From contig NZ_JAXHMV010000008.1 in assembly GCF_034521165.1 (NCBI RefSeq), forward strand, positions 186,001 to 250,000: a stretch of 64,000 nt of DNA, written 5' to 3'. Every line of letters starts with the position of its first letter. Position 1 is the first letter of the stretch. The translations under genes and the position numbers were made by a program. Origin of the DNA: Thiohalophilus sp. (GTDB lineage: Bacteria; Pseudomonadota; Gammaproteobacteria; UBA6429; Thiohalophilaceae). Of this stretch, positions 17,984 to 26,407 are shown in pieces. The notes under the pieces are model-generated. The model was given only the letters and a program-made list of their open reading frames with translations. It did not search any database and had not been told where the DNA came from.

Positions 17984-18312
17984 GAGGGATACTCTCTAGT
18001 ATAGAAACAGGCGGAGCGCCGGTTAGTTTTTTTATAGAGGGATTTCCGTCGAGGAACAAGTGACAGAATGCTCGAAATGCCCTTTTTGGGCGTATTTCGC
18101 TCTGTTTTGTGATCCAGCTCGTATTCCGGCTGCCTTGCCTGTGCGCTGTGCTGCCGTTGGGCCCGGTTGTGCGCGAGTCTTCGGCAGGCAACGATGCTGG
18201 ACGGGGTCCGGAATCCGGTCCAGAATCAAGGGCGTTTGGCCTGCAGGCGACGGCATTGAAAGGCCATGTGTCACGTGTGGTCAGACAGGTGATTGCGAGG
18301 ACGTTTGACGAA
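17984..18312. other. Divergent intergenic region, acyltransferase / LolA-like gene
   Basis: A 329 bp stretch with no credible gene. It contains an imperfect hairpin at 18073-18099 (CGAAAT-GCCC-TTTTT-GGGC-GT-ATTTCG), which may be a leader structure or terminator. No strong sigma-54 or sigma-70 promoter is obvious. Confidence 0.5.
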
Positions 18313-19128
18313 ATGCGCAGCTTATTGATAATAGCGTTGTGGGGTCTGTTCGGGATGGTTCCGGGCCTGGCAGCCGGCAGTACGGGCGAGGAGAGTGCCG
18401 GGCGCCAGCTGGCACAGCAGGTCTATGACCGCCCGGACGGGCGCGACATGAGTACCCGCGGCAAAATGATTTTACAGGAAGCCGACCACTCACCCCGGGT
18501 TCGGGAGATGATTACCTACCGGCGAGAGGTGAAGCAGGCTGAAGTCCATTCCCTGATCCGTTTCACTGCCCCGGCGGATATTCGTGACACGGGCCTGCTG
18601 ACCCTGGATTACCCGGACGGCAGCTCGGACCAATGGATTTATCTTCCCGCGCTGGATCGCTCCCGGCGGATTTCCGCCAATCGCAAGGGGGGGCGATTTG
18701 TCGGTTCGGATATCTTTTTCGAGGATCTGCAGGATCGCAAGGTGAACATGGATCATCATCGCCTGCTGGGTAGCGAGAAAATATCCGGGATGACCACCCG
18801 GGTTCTGGAGAGCGTCCCCGTGGATGCCAGCAATTCGACTTATGGCAAGCGGGTCAGCTGGATCCACGAACCCAGCCTGCTGCCTCTGCGGATTGATTAT
18901 TACGGACGCGGGCCGACTGACCAGCCTATCAAGCGCCTGGAAGTGCATCGGATTGAGGAGATCCAGGGTTACTGGACGATCATGGACAACACCATGACGG
19001 ATCTGGACAGTGGTCACCAGACTCGCCTGGTGAACGATGTCGTGGTCTATGATCGCGGTCTGTCGGGGGAGTTATTCAGCAGCCGGTTCCTGGAGGACCC
19101 GGCCAGCGAGCGCAGATACCGCCCATGA
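18313..19128 (+). CDS. Outer membrane lipoprotein-sorting protein (LolA-like)
   Basis: A 271-residue protein with a signal peptide ending in L-A-A-G. The mature part matches the LolA-like family often found next to RND/MMPL transporters: G-K-M-I-L near residue 55, R-E-M-I-T-Y-R-R, then D-Q-W-I-Y-L-P-A-L-D-R-S-R-R-I and F-V-G-S-D-I-F-F-E-D-L. I start it at 18313, where a signal peptide begins; the frame extends further upstream without protein-like character. Together with the following beta-barrel protein and RND transporter it forms a three-gene envelope module, probably moving lipid or lipoprotein-like material between membranes. Confidence 0.85.
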   Translation: MRSLLIIALWGLFGMVPGLAAGSTGEESAGRQLAQQVYDRPDGRDMSTRGKMILQEADHSPRVREMITYRREVKQAEVHSLIRFTAPADIRDTGLLTLDYPDGSSDQWIYLPALDRSRRISANRKGGRFVGSDIFFEDLQDRKVNMDHHRLLGSEKISGMTTRVLESVPVDASNSTYGKRVSWIHEPSLLPLRIDYYGRGPTDQPIKRLEVHRIEEIQGYWTIMDNTMTDLDSGHQTRLVNDVVVYDRGLSGELFSSRFLEDPASERRYRP

Positions 19129-19198
19129 TCGTGCATCACAGTCTGGGTGCAAACGGCGCGATGTCGTCGAGCCCGTTCCCCGGGAGGGCGGAGTCATA

Positions 19199-21517
19199 GT
19201 GAGTGTCCGTTCGCGTTGGCTGAAGTGGAGCGTGCTGCCGCCGGTATTGACGCTGTTGGCGGGCTGGAGCGGTCTTTGCGGGGCGGCCGATGTCCAGCGG
19301 TTGCTCTCCCCGCCCTATCCCGATCTGGCCTCGGCGCTGGCGGTGGCCAGACCCGTGCAGAATCAATTCGCCCGGCTGGGCATCGTCGCCACGCAAGACC
19401 CGACCGGTTATCGGCTGGTACTGGCCGAATCCGCCGACTCGCGCGTAATCAGTGTCGCCCGCGTCAACGCCGAGCAGGCCGGATTGCAGCCGCTGCAGGT
19501 CGTGCCGGTGACAGCAGACGCGCCGCGGGCAATCTCGATCGAACAGGCACAAACGGAGGAGTTCAGCAGCCTGTCGCAGGCACGCCAGAAAGTTGTTGAG
19601 ACACGGAACCAGGGCGGCCTGGCCGAGCTGAGCCCGGGCCGGGATCGAAAGGGCCTGATCGCTATATTGCTGGGTGATTATGCCCGCGAGGAAGCGGCCC
19701 GCCACGACGCTCGAATCCTCGACGACGTGGGCATTGATAACCTGGTCCTCGCTCCCCGGGTAACCCGCACCTATTCGATCGCCGCCGGGGCTTTCTGGGA
19801 AGCCGAGAATGTCGACCGGCGGGTGCAGCAACTTCGCGAAGCGGGACTGGGCAACATCAGCCTGCTCCACCAGAATAAAAAACCGACCCTGATTCAACTG
19901 ATCGGCTATCGGGATCGGGAGGCCGCGCGCAGGGATGCGGGTGTGCTGGAGAAGGCGGGCATCAAACATCTGATCCTGGCCCCCGGAAACCGGCGGGGCT
20001 ATGTGATCAGCGCGGGTGCGTTTCGGCGCGAACAAAATGTCCAGGTTCGGGTAGAGCGGTTACGGGAGCTGGGCTTCGCCAATATCACCATCTTGCCGCT
20101 ACGTGCCCGCCCGGCGCGTTACCGGGTGGTGTCGCTGTTGCCGGAATCGCACACGGCGGGGCAGACCATCGTTATCGGTGAGGCGAGCGGAGCAGCGGAT
20201 GACTTGCCGCCCGTTCCGGTGGAGATTCCTGAACTGGCCGAAACGGATTCCGCGTCGGCCAATGGCCCCCGTCTGGTGATCGATCCGCTGCGCCTCGAGG
20301 CCGGTGCCCTGACCGATGAGGCGGCACCGGCCGAAGGCAGTCATTACCTGCATGGCAAACTGGCGGTTGAATGGCCCGGGCATGAACACTGGGAAGGGCG
20401 CGTGGGCGCGCGGATCGACAGTTATCACCAGAGCGGGGAAACGGAATTCGACGAAACCGGCTTGGATTATGACGATACCTATATACGCTATCGCAGCGAC
20501 AATCGGCGCCTGACGCTGGGCGCGCAAACCGTGTTGTGGGGTCGAGCTGATGAGTTGCCGCCGACTGATCGTCTGAGTGTGCGGGACGTGAGTCGTTTCG
20601 TGCTGGATGATGTGGAAGATCGGCGCCGCGCGGTCCTGGCCGCGCGCTGGGAGGAGTTTGTCGGCGAATACAAGCTCGACTTCCTCTATGTGCCGGATTT
20701 TCGGGCGGCGGAGTTGCCCGAGCAGGACAGCATCTGGTCTCCGGTGGATCGCGAGCGCGGGCGATTCATTGGTCTGGCCCCCGATCCGCTGATGGCGCCG
20801 CTCATTCGTCAGGGCCGGTTTGTCGAGGATGATGACGGCCGTGGTGGCTGGGGGCTGCGCCTGCGTCGGGTCGGCCGGGATCTGGATTATGCCCTGACCG
20901 TGCAGGATGCCCGTCACTCCCTGCCCTATTACGCGCTGGATCCGGCAGTACGCCAGCACCTGCTGGCCAACCCCGGCGATACTACCGGCGCCCTGGCGGC
21001 CGCGCCGCAAACTTTCATCGCACGCCATCCGCGAACCTGGGTGGTGGGTGGCGATCTGGTCTATGCCAGCGGCGCGTCGACCTGGCGCTTTGAGCTGGCC
21101 TGGCTCAGTGACCACCCGGCGACAACCGAAGACCTGCGCTATATCACGCTCGATGCGGTGGACTGGGTGGCCGGGGTGGAGTTTTTCCCCGGGGACCGTA
21201 ACCTGCGGATCACGGCCCAGCTACGCGGTCTGCATTTGCTGGGAGCGGAGCAGGCACTGCTGGATCGGGAGAACCTCTATAGTCTGTTCGGCGATATCGA
21301 AAGCCCCTTCGCGCATGGACGCTGGCGGGCCCGGTTGCGCTATTCGCTGGGGCTGGATGAGCGGGATGTGTATCTGAATCCGCAGCTGATCTACCAGGGG
21401 GCCGAACCCCACGAGATGTATCTCGGATATCACTATTTCGATGGCGACGAGAATACGCCTGGCGGCTTTCATCAGCAGCATGATCTGGTCACCCTCGGCT
21501 GGAGGGCGCGTTTTTGA
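19199..21517 (+). CDS. Secreted protein with SPOR-like repeats and a DUF1302-like outer-membrane barrel
   Basis: A 772-residue protein. It has a signal peptide (hydrophobic core ending C-G-A-A), then two or three SPOR-like repeats around residues 140-310 (Y-S-I-A-A-G-A-F and Y-V-I-S-A-G-A-F, each followed by a R-V-x-x-L-R-E-x-G-x-x-N-I motif). From about 380 to the C-terminal aromatic residue it is an amphipathic beta-strand barrel containing W-G-R-A-D-E-L-P-P-T-D, typical of DUF1302-like RND-associated porins. The start is GTG at 19199, preceded by GGAG. SPOR domains bind denuded peptidoglycan, so this may tie the outer-membrane channel to the cell wall. The fusion is unusual. Confidence 0.75.
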   Translation: MSVRSRWLKWSVLPPVLTLLAGWSGLCGAADVQRLLSPPYPDLASALAVARPVQNQFARLGIVATQDPTGYRLVLAESADSRVISVARVNAEQAGLQPLQVVPVTADAPRAISIEQAQTEEFSSLSQARQKVVETRNQGGLAELSPGRDRKGLIAILLGDYAREEAARHDARILDDVGIDNLVLAPRVTRTYSIAAGAFWEAENVDRRVQQLREAGLGNISLLHQNKKPTLIQLIGYRDREAARRDAGVLEKAGIKHLILAPGNRRGYVISAGAFRREQNVQVRVERLRELGFANITILPLRARPARYRVVSLLPESHTAGQTIVIGEASGAADDLPPVPVEIPELAETDSASANGPRLVIDPLRLEAGALTDEAAPAEGSHYLHGKLAVEWPGHEHWEGRVGARIDSYHQSGETEFDETGLDYDDTYIRYRSDNRRLTLGAQTVLWGRADELPPTDRLSVRDVSRFVLDDVEDRRRAVLAARWEEFVGEYKLDFLYVPDFRAAELPEQDSIWSPVDRERGRFIGLAPDPLMAPLIRQGRFVEDDDGRGGWGLRLRRVGRDLDYALTVQDARHSLPYYALDPAVRQHLLANPGDTTGALAAAPQTFIARHPRTWVVGGDLVYASGASTWRFELAWLSDHPATTEDLRYITLDAVDWVAGVEFFPGDRNLRITAQLRGLHLLGAEQALLDRENLYSLFGDIESPFAHGRWRARLRYSLGLDERDVYLNPQLIYQGAEPHEMYLGYHYFDGDENTPGGFHQQHDLVTLGWRARF

Positions 21518-23772
21518 GCCCGGCCAGACTCCCTGCCCCGCTGGCGCTGCTCCTGTTGATCGCCCTGGCCACCCTGCCCGGGGGGCTGTTGCTGAAGATC
21601 GAGCTCAACAATGCCCCCGAAATCTATTTCCCCGAGGCTTCTCCCGCCGTGCAACTGGAAGACGAGCTGCGCGAGGAGTTCCCTTTGGATCAGGTACTGG
21701 TGGTGTTGCTGGAAGGTGAAAACCTGTTCAGCGATGCGGCGCTGGCGGATATGGAGCAGATTGTTGGCAAACTGGAATCCCATCCGCATGTGGACCGGGT
21801 GCTGGCCCTGCCGACCCTGGACCATATCCGCGGTACCAGGGATGGATTTGCCGTGGAGCCCTTGCTGGATACCTCTGTGGCATCGGATCTCGATCTCCGG
21901 GCAAGGCGCGAACGGGTGCTCGGCGATCGGTTCGCGCCGGGGATGCTGGTCTCGGAATCCGGCGACGCGGTGGCCCTGGTGGTGCGGCCCGGGCCGATGG
22001 ATGACAGCCTGCAGCGGCTGGCGCTGCAAACCACCACCCTGGCCGCCATCAATGCCACGCCGCTGGGCGAGCAGATCACGGCGGTCGGCGGCCAGGTGGC
22101 CCTGGACGTGGCGCAATTGCGGGCGATGATTCGCGATAGCATGATGTTTGTTCCTATGACCACCGGCCTGGGGCTGCTGTTGATCGGCTGGATGTTTCGC
22201 CGCTGGCTGGCGGTGCTGGCGGCCGGGGCAGTGATTGGCGCGGTGGTGAGCAGCAGCGTGGGGATCCTGATCCTGGCCGGGCGCCCGTATACCCTGATCT
22301 CGGCCATCCTGCCACCGTTGATGGCCGCCCTGTCGGTCGCTCTGCTGATCCACTGGTTCAACGCGCTGACGCTGGCGGCCCGGCAAGGGCTGGAGGGCGC
22401 GGCCCGGGTCGGCCAGGCCTGGCGCGAGGTGGCCCGGCCAGCGGTCTTTACGGCCCTGACCACCAGCGCCGGGCTGGCCTCGCTGAGTCTGAGCCCGATC
22501 CAGCCCATCCAGGCATTTGGCCTGGTGGCCGCACTCGGTACCCTGCTGCTGGCGGCCGTGGTGTTATTGCTGTTGCCACCCGTGTTTATTCGCTGGGATC
22601 GTGGCAACTGGGGCGCGCACGCGGGTGGCATTCATAGTTTCAACCGTTTCGTGGCGTTATTGCGCAACCTGGGCATGCGCAGGCCGCTGTGGGTGCTGGG
22701 GCTCACCGGACTGTTGTTACTGGTGCTGGCGCCCCAGATCGCGCATGTCCAGACCGAAACCGATCTGTTCCGGTTCTTCAAACCCGATCATCCGATCACC
22801 CATTCCAATGAACGCATTCGCGAGCAGCTCAGTGGCGTGACGACGCTGGAAGTGGTCTTCGACGGCCCCGGTCGCGACAGCCTCAAGTCCCCCCGGTATT
22901 TGGAGCAAATCCGGGATTTTCAGCGCTGGCTGGAAACGTTGCCGGAAGTGGATCGCACCACCTCGATGGTGGAATTGATCGAGGAAATGCACTGGGCGTT
23001 TCACAATGAGCAGCCCGAATACCGGACCCTGCCGGACAATGCGGCCCTGATTACCCAGTACCTGTTCGTGTATGACGGCGTGGAGTTGCACGAGCTGGTC
23101 AACCGTGAATTCGATCGGACGCGGTTGTTACTGAACCTGAATATCAATGGTGCGCGCGAGATCAAACAGGTCATTCAGCGCATCGAGCAGGAAATTGACG
23201 CTCGCCAGCTCGACGGTTTGTCAGTGACCGTCGGAGGGTTCGGCAGAATGTTCGCGGATCAGGAGACACTTCTGATCCAGGGTCAGTTGCGGGGCCTGGT
23301 CGGTGCGGTGGTGCTGATCTTTATCCTGATGGCCGTGCTGTGGCGATCGCCCGGCGCCGCCGCGATCGGCATGATTCCCAATCTTGCCCCCATCGTGATC
23401 ATCTTCAGCCTGATGGGGCTGTTCGGAATCTGGCTGGATATGGCCACGGCAATGATTGCCAGTGTAGCGGTCGGGATCGCGGTGGACGACACGATTCATG
23501 TCTATCAGGGTTACCGGCGCCGGCGGCTGAGTGGCAGCTCGCGAGTCTGGGCCCTGGCCCGGACCTACCGGCAGGCCGGCCGTGCGGTTATTGCGACGAC
23601 TCTGGTGCTGTGCGGCCAGTTCCTGTTGCTGACCACCTCCCAGTTCGTGCCGACCGTGGAATTTGGCTTGCTGACCGCCGTGGGACTGTTCACCGCGCTG
23701 GTCTTTGATTTACTCGTGCTGCCCGCCTTGCTGATGGTGTTACCGGAAAGCCGGATGCGGCGCTCGGATTAA
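21514..23772 (+). CDS. RND/MMPL-family transporter
   Basis: A 752-residue inner-membrane protein with the duplicated RND plan: one N-terminal helix, a periplasmic domain, a block of five to six helices (about 210-370), a second periplasmic domain after residue 400, and a second helical block (about 590-745) with V-A-V-G-I-A-V-D-D-T-I-H, the proton-relay-type acidic pair of MMPL proteins. It starts at TTG with a 4 bp overlap (TTGA), so it is translationally coupled to the barrel gene. With the LolA-like and barrel proteins it resembles lipid or hopanoid exporters; the cargo is not known. Confidence 0.85.
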   Translation: MSPARLPAPLALLLLIALATLPGGLLLKIELNNAPEIYFPEASPAVQLEDELREEFPLDQVLVVLLEGENLFSDAALADMEQIVGKLESHPHVDRVLALPTLDHIRGTRDGFAVEPLLDTSVASDLDLRARRERVLGDRFAPGMLVSESGDAVALVVRPGPMDDSLQRLALQTTTLAAINATPLGEQITAVGGQVALDVAQLRAMIRDSMMFVPMTTGLGLLLIGWMFRRWLAVLAAGAVIGAVVSSSVGILILAGRPYTLISAILPPLMAALSVALLIHWFNALTLAARQGLEGAARVGQAWREVARPAVFTALTTSAGLASLSLSPIQPIQAFGLVAALGTLLLAAVVLLLLPPVFIRWDRGNWGAHAGGIHSFNRFVALLRNLGMRRPLWVLGLTGLLLLVLAPQIAHVQTETDLFRFFKPDHPITHSNERIREQLSGVTTLEVVFDGPGRDSLKSPRYLEQIRDFQRWLETLPEVDRTTSMVELIEEMHWAFHNEQPEYRTLPDNAALITQYLFVYDGVELHELVNREFDRTRLLLNLNINGAREIKQVIQRIEQEIDARQLDGLSVTVGGFGRMFADQETLLIQGQLRGLVGAVVLIFILMAVLWRSPGAAAIGMIPNLAPIVIIFSLMGLFGIWLDMATAMIASVAVGIAVDDTIHVYQGYRRRRLSGSSRVWALARTYRQAGRAVIATTLVLCGQFLLLTTSQFVPTVEFGLLTAVGLFTALVFDLLVLPALLMVLPESRMRRSD

Positions 23773-23839
23773 AAAAACCGCTGCTGCATGTGAGGTTGTT
23801 GGACAGGGGCGGCAGAACAGATTATTGAGGGCGAGAGGA

Positions 23840-23855
23840 TCAGGGTTTTCCCTTA
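23840..23855. promoter_or_regulatory. Inverted repeat TCAGGG-TTTT-CCCTTA, putative regulator site
   Basis: A second copy of the dyad found at 6517-6532, with the same half-sites exchanged and the same TTTT centre. It lies about 93 bp upstream of the -35 element at 23948, a normal distance for an activator, and about 290-330 bp before the export gene. Confidence 0.5.
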
Positions 23856-23947
23856 GTTATCGAACTCATCCGGCCGCCGGACAGATCCCTTATCCATGGG
23901 CGTAGAAATGCGCAGCAGGTCGAGAAAGCTTAAAAGACCGAGGTTGC

Positions 23948-23975
23948 TTGACGTGCGCCCGGACCTGTTTAAAAT
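23948..23975 (+). promoter_or_regulatory. Sigma-70 promoter of the EPS export operon
   Basis: TTGACG, a 16 bp spacer, then TAAAAT. It is the best -35/-10 pair in the intergenic region and points into the 14-gene EPS operon. The predicted start is near 23982, giving a leader of about 165-200 bases. Confidence 0.6.
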
Positions 23976-23990
23976 GTGACACCTGTCACC
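23975..23990. promoter_or_regulatory. CRP/FNR-type site overlapping the promoter
   Basis: TGTGA-CACCTG-TCACC matches the CRP consensus TGTGA-N6-TCACA at nine of ten positions, and its core GTGACA-CC-TGTCAC is a perfect palindrome. It overlaps the end of the -10 element and the start site, a position expected for repression by a CRP-family protein. Confidence 0.55.
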
Positions 23991-24182
23991 TTCTTTGGGA
24001 ATGCCTCTTGATTTCGGCCGGAGAAGCCGAACGGCCATGGCCTTCCCTGTAGCCGCCAGGGCAGGCGTAGCAGATAAGTCTGTGGCCGGGTTGAAAGCGT
24101 AAACAATAACCATCAGGCCAATGGCTTGTGACAGGGAGAAATAACATTGAACGCAACATTTTTCATTCCAAGGGGAATCGCC

Positions 24183-24773
24183 GTGAGCAGGGTTTTGATA
24201 CTGACCGCCGTGTTGGCGCTGGTAGGTTGTGGCACTGGTCACCCACCGATGTCACCCGAACCGCCCGAACACAACTATCTGATTGGGCCGGGAGATAACG
24301 TCAATATATTTGTCTGGCGGCAACCGGAGTTGAGTGCCACCGTGCCGGTCCGCCCCGATGGAAAAATTACTACCCCGCTGGTTGAAGACGTGCCGGCAAG
24401 CGGCAAAACACCCACCCGACTGGCGCGTGACATGGAACGTGCGCTAAAGAAGTATATAAGAGATCCGATTGTTACAGTAATTGTTACCGGATTTGTCGGA
24501 CCGTATAGCCAGCAGATACGTGTTGTGGGGCAGGCTGTTAATCCACAAACTATACCCTATCGCGAAGACATGACCGTTCTCGATGTGATGATCGAAGTGG
24601 GAGGCCTGACCGAATTCGCCGCCGGTAATCGCGCCAGTATCGTTCGTGAAATAGATGGCGAAACTAAACAATTTGGCGTCCACCTGGATGATCTTATCAA
24701 GCAGGGCGAGATAGATGCGAATGTGCCGGTCAGGCCCGGAGACACATTGATCATTCCTGAAAGCTGGTTCTAG
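24183..24773 (+). CDS. XrtA system polysaccharide export protein (Wza-like lipoprotein)
   Basis: A 196-residue lipoprotein with a lipobox (A-L-V-G-C, Cys16), followed by a Poly_export domain (Y-L-I-G-P-G-D-N-V-N-I-F-V-W, P-V-R-P-D-G-K-I-T-T-P-L) and a SLBB-like segment (V-V-G-Q-A-V-N-P, D-V-M-I-E-V-G-G-L). It forms the outer-membrane/periplasmic export channel part for EPS. I prefer GTG at 24183 (AAGGGGA, 7 bp spacing, compact lipoprotein signal); TTG at 24147, with AGGGAG upstream, would add 12 residues. It is the first gene of the operon. Confidence 0.9.
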   Translation: MSRVLILTAVLALVGCGTGHPPMSPEPPEHNYLIGPGDNVNIFVWRQPELSATVPVRPDGKITTPLVEDVPASGKTPTRLARDMERALKKYIRDPIVTVIVTGFVGPYSQQIRVVGQAVNPQTIPYREDMTVLDVMIEVGGLTEFAAGNRASIVREIDGETKQFGVHLDDLIKQGEIDANVPVRPGDTLIIPESWF

Positions 24774-24841
24774 CCAGTCATTACAGCAGGTTACATGGAA
24801 CGTAAAAACTGACGTGTTTCGGGGATGAAGAGAGACGTGGT

Positions 24842-26386
24842 ATGCATGAACTATTAGGCCAAATCTACGCCTATGTGCGTCAGACTTGGCGGCATCGCTG
24901 GCTTGCCCTGGCCGTCGCCTGGGTCGTGTGCATAGCCGGCTGGGTGTATGTGTCGCAGATGCCGGATGTGTATCGAGCATCGGCGCGCGTGCATGTGGAT
25001 ACTGACTCTATGTTGCGCCCTCTGTTGCGGGGCATCGCGGTCGACACCAACATCAGTCAACGGGTCAACCTGATGACGCGCACGCTCATTACGCGCCCCA
25101 ATATGGAAAAAGTGGCGCGCATGACCGATATGCATCTTGATGCCCATACCGACAGTGAGATGGAGGCGATTATCGAGCGCCTGCACAATAATGTCACTAT
25201 TCAGGGCGACCAACGACAAAATCTTTATACCCTCTCTTATAACGACAAGAATCCGGAGCAGGCGCATTCGGTTGTGCAGGCGATGTTGACCATATTTACC
25301 GAAAGCGCGCTGGGTGAGACCCGCCAGGACGGCGATATGGCCCAGGATTTTATTGAAAAACAATTAGAGAAATACGAAAAGCGTCTTTCCGAGGCGGAAC
25401 AGCGCCTGGCGGATTTTCGGCGGGAAAACGTTGGCATGTTGCCTGGGGATCGGGGAGATTATTACCAGCGACTGCAAAATGCTCAGAGCGAGCTTGAGGA
25501 AGCCCGCCAGCGGCTGGCCGAGGCGGAAAGCCGGCGGGACGAGGTGCGTCGGCAACTGGCTGGCGAGGAGCCGACCTTCGGGATTACGGATTACCAAAGT
25601 AGTGGATCAAGTACCGGCAACTCTGCGATTGACAAACGTATCGAGAATCTTCAGCAGCGACTCGATGAATTATTACTGACTTACACAGAGCAACATCCTG
25701 ACGTAGAAGCTATAAATCGAACAATAGAAGATTTAAAAGAACAAAAAGCCGAGCAACAGGCATTGTTACCCGATGGTGGACAATCGGTGGTGAACGAGGA
25801 TCTGGCAACCAATCCGGTTTATCAACAAATGCGGATCACTTTATCCAATGCCGAAGTCGAAATCTCATCGCTGCGCTCCCGTGTGCGTCGCTATGAAAAT
25901 AAAGTAAAGGAATTGCAGCGTATGGTGGATACTATTCCCAATGTCGAGGCCAAACTCAAACAGCTTGACCGCGATTACCGCGTTAATAGGGAAAATTACG
26001 AGAAGCTTTTACAGCGTCGCGAGGCGGCGAATCTCTCGCAAAACGTTGAGGCAGGTGGCCAGCAGGTACAATTCAGGGTCATCGAGCCAGCGCGGGTACC
26101 GGAATCACCGGCTGCGCCGAACCGATTGCTGCTACATAGCGCCGTGTTGATTGTTGCGCTGGGACTGGGGGTAGGGCTGGCTTTGCTGTTCGCACAGTTA
26201 CGACCGGTGTTTGATAATCGCCGAACCCTGAACACGGTTACGGGGTTTCCGGTACTCGGTTCAGTTTCCCTGATTCTGGATGACAAGAGCGACGCCAGGG
26301 AACGAGTCAAAATCTATTCATTCGGGGCTGTGACGGGCATGCTGCTGCTTGTCTATGCTGCTGTCATCATCATGAGTATGGGTTAG
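24842..26386 (+). CDS. XrtA system polysaccharide chain-length determinant protein
   Basis: A 514-residue Wzz/GNVR-type protein. It has an N-terminal membrane helix (about 18-38) with a Wzz domain, a long coiled-coil periplasmic region rich in Glu/Arg/Gln (about 170-390), the P-N-V-E-A-K-L-K-Q-L-D-R-D-Y segment, a P-E-S-P-A-A-P-N-R-L motif before the second membrane helix (about 425-447), and another hydrophobic C-terminal segment. It sets EPS chain length with the adjacent tyrosine kinase. It follows the export gene by 68 bp. Confidence 0.92.
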   Translation: MHELLGQIYAYVRQTWRHRWLALAVAWVVCIAGWVYVSQMPDVYRASARVHVDTDSMLRPLLRGIAVDTNISQRVNLMTRTLITRPNMEKVARMTDMHLDAHTDSEMEAIIERLHNNVTIQGDQRQNLYTLSYNDKNPEQAHSVVQAMLTIFTESALGETRQDGDMAQDFIEKQLEKYEKRLSEAEQRLADFRRENVGMLPGDRGDYYQRLQNAQSELEEARQRLAEAESRRDEVRRQLAGEEPTFGITDYQSSGSSTGNSAIDKRIENLQQRLDELLLTYTEQHPDVEAINRTIEDLKEQKAEQQALLPDGGQSVVNEDLATNPVYQQMRITLSNAEVEISSLRSRVRRYENKVKELQRMVDTIPNVEAKLKQLDRDYRVNRENYEKLLQRREAANLSQNVEAGGQQVQFRVIEPARVPESPAAPNRLLLHSAVLIVALGLGVGLALLFAQLRPVFDNRRTLNTVTGFPVLGSVSLILDDKSDARERVKIYSFGAVTGMLLLVYAAVIIMSMG

Positions 26387-26407
26387 AAATAACGGGGTGT
26401 CACGGTT

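Larger units (their letters stand above)
23773..24146. other. Leader of the EPS export operon
   Basis: A 374 bp non-coding stretch after the RND gene. It holds the AGGG/CCCT dyad (23840-23855), a sigma-70 type promoter (23948-23975) and a CRP-like palindrome (23975-23990). The remaining ~150 bp to the start codon would be a long leader RNA; I see no known riboswitch in it. Confidence 0.6.

Noticed and set aside
19136..20035. Long minus-strand open frame opposite the SPOR-barrel gene
   Set aside because: It is a shadow of the real plus-strand gene, with low-complexity composition and no motifs.
23990..24146. A c-di-GMP riboswitch in the export operon leader
   Set aside because: The conserved GEMM core strings are absent; only general GC-rich stems were seen.
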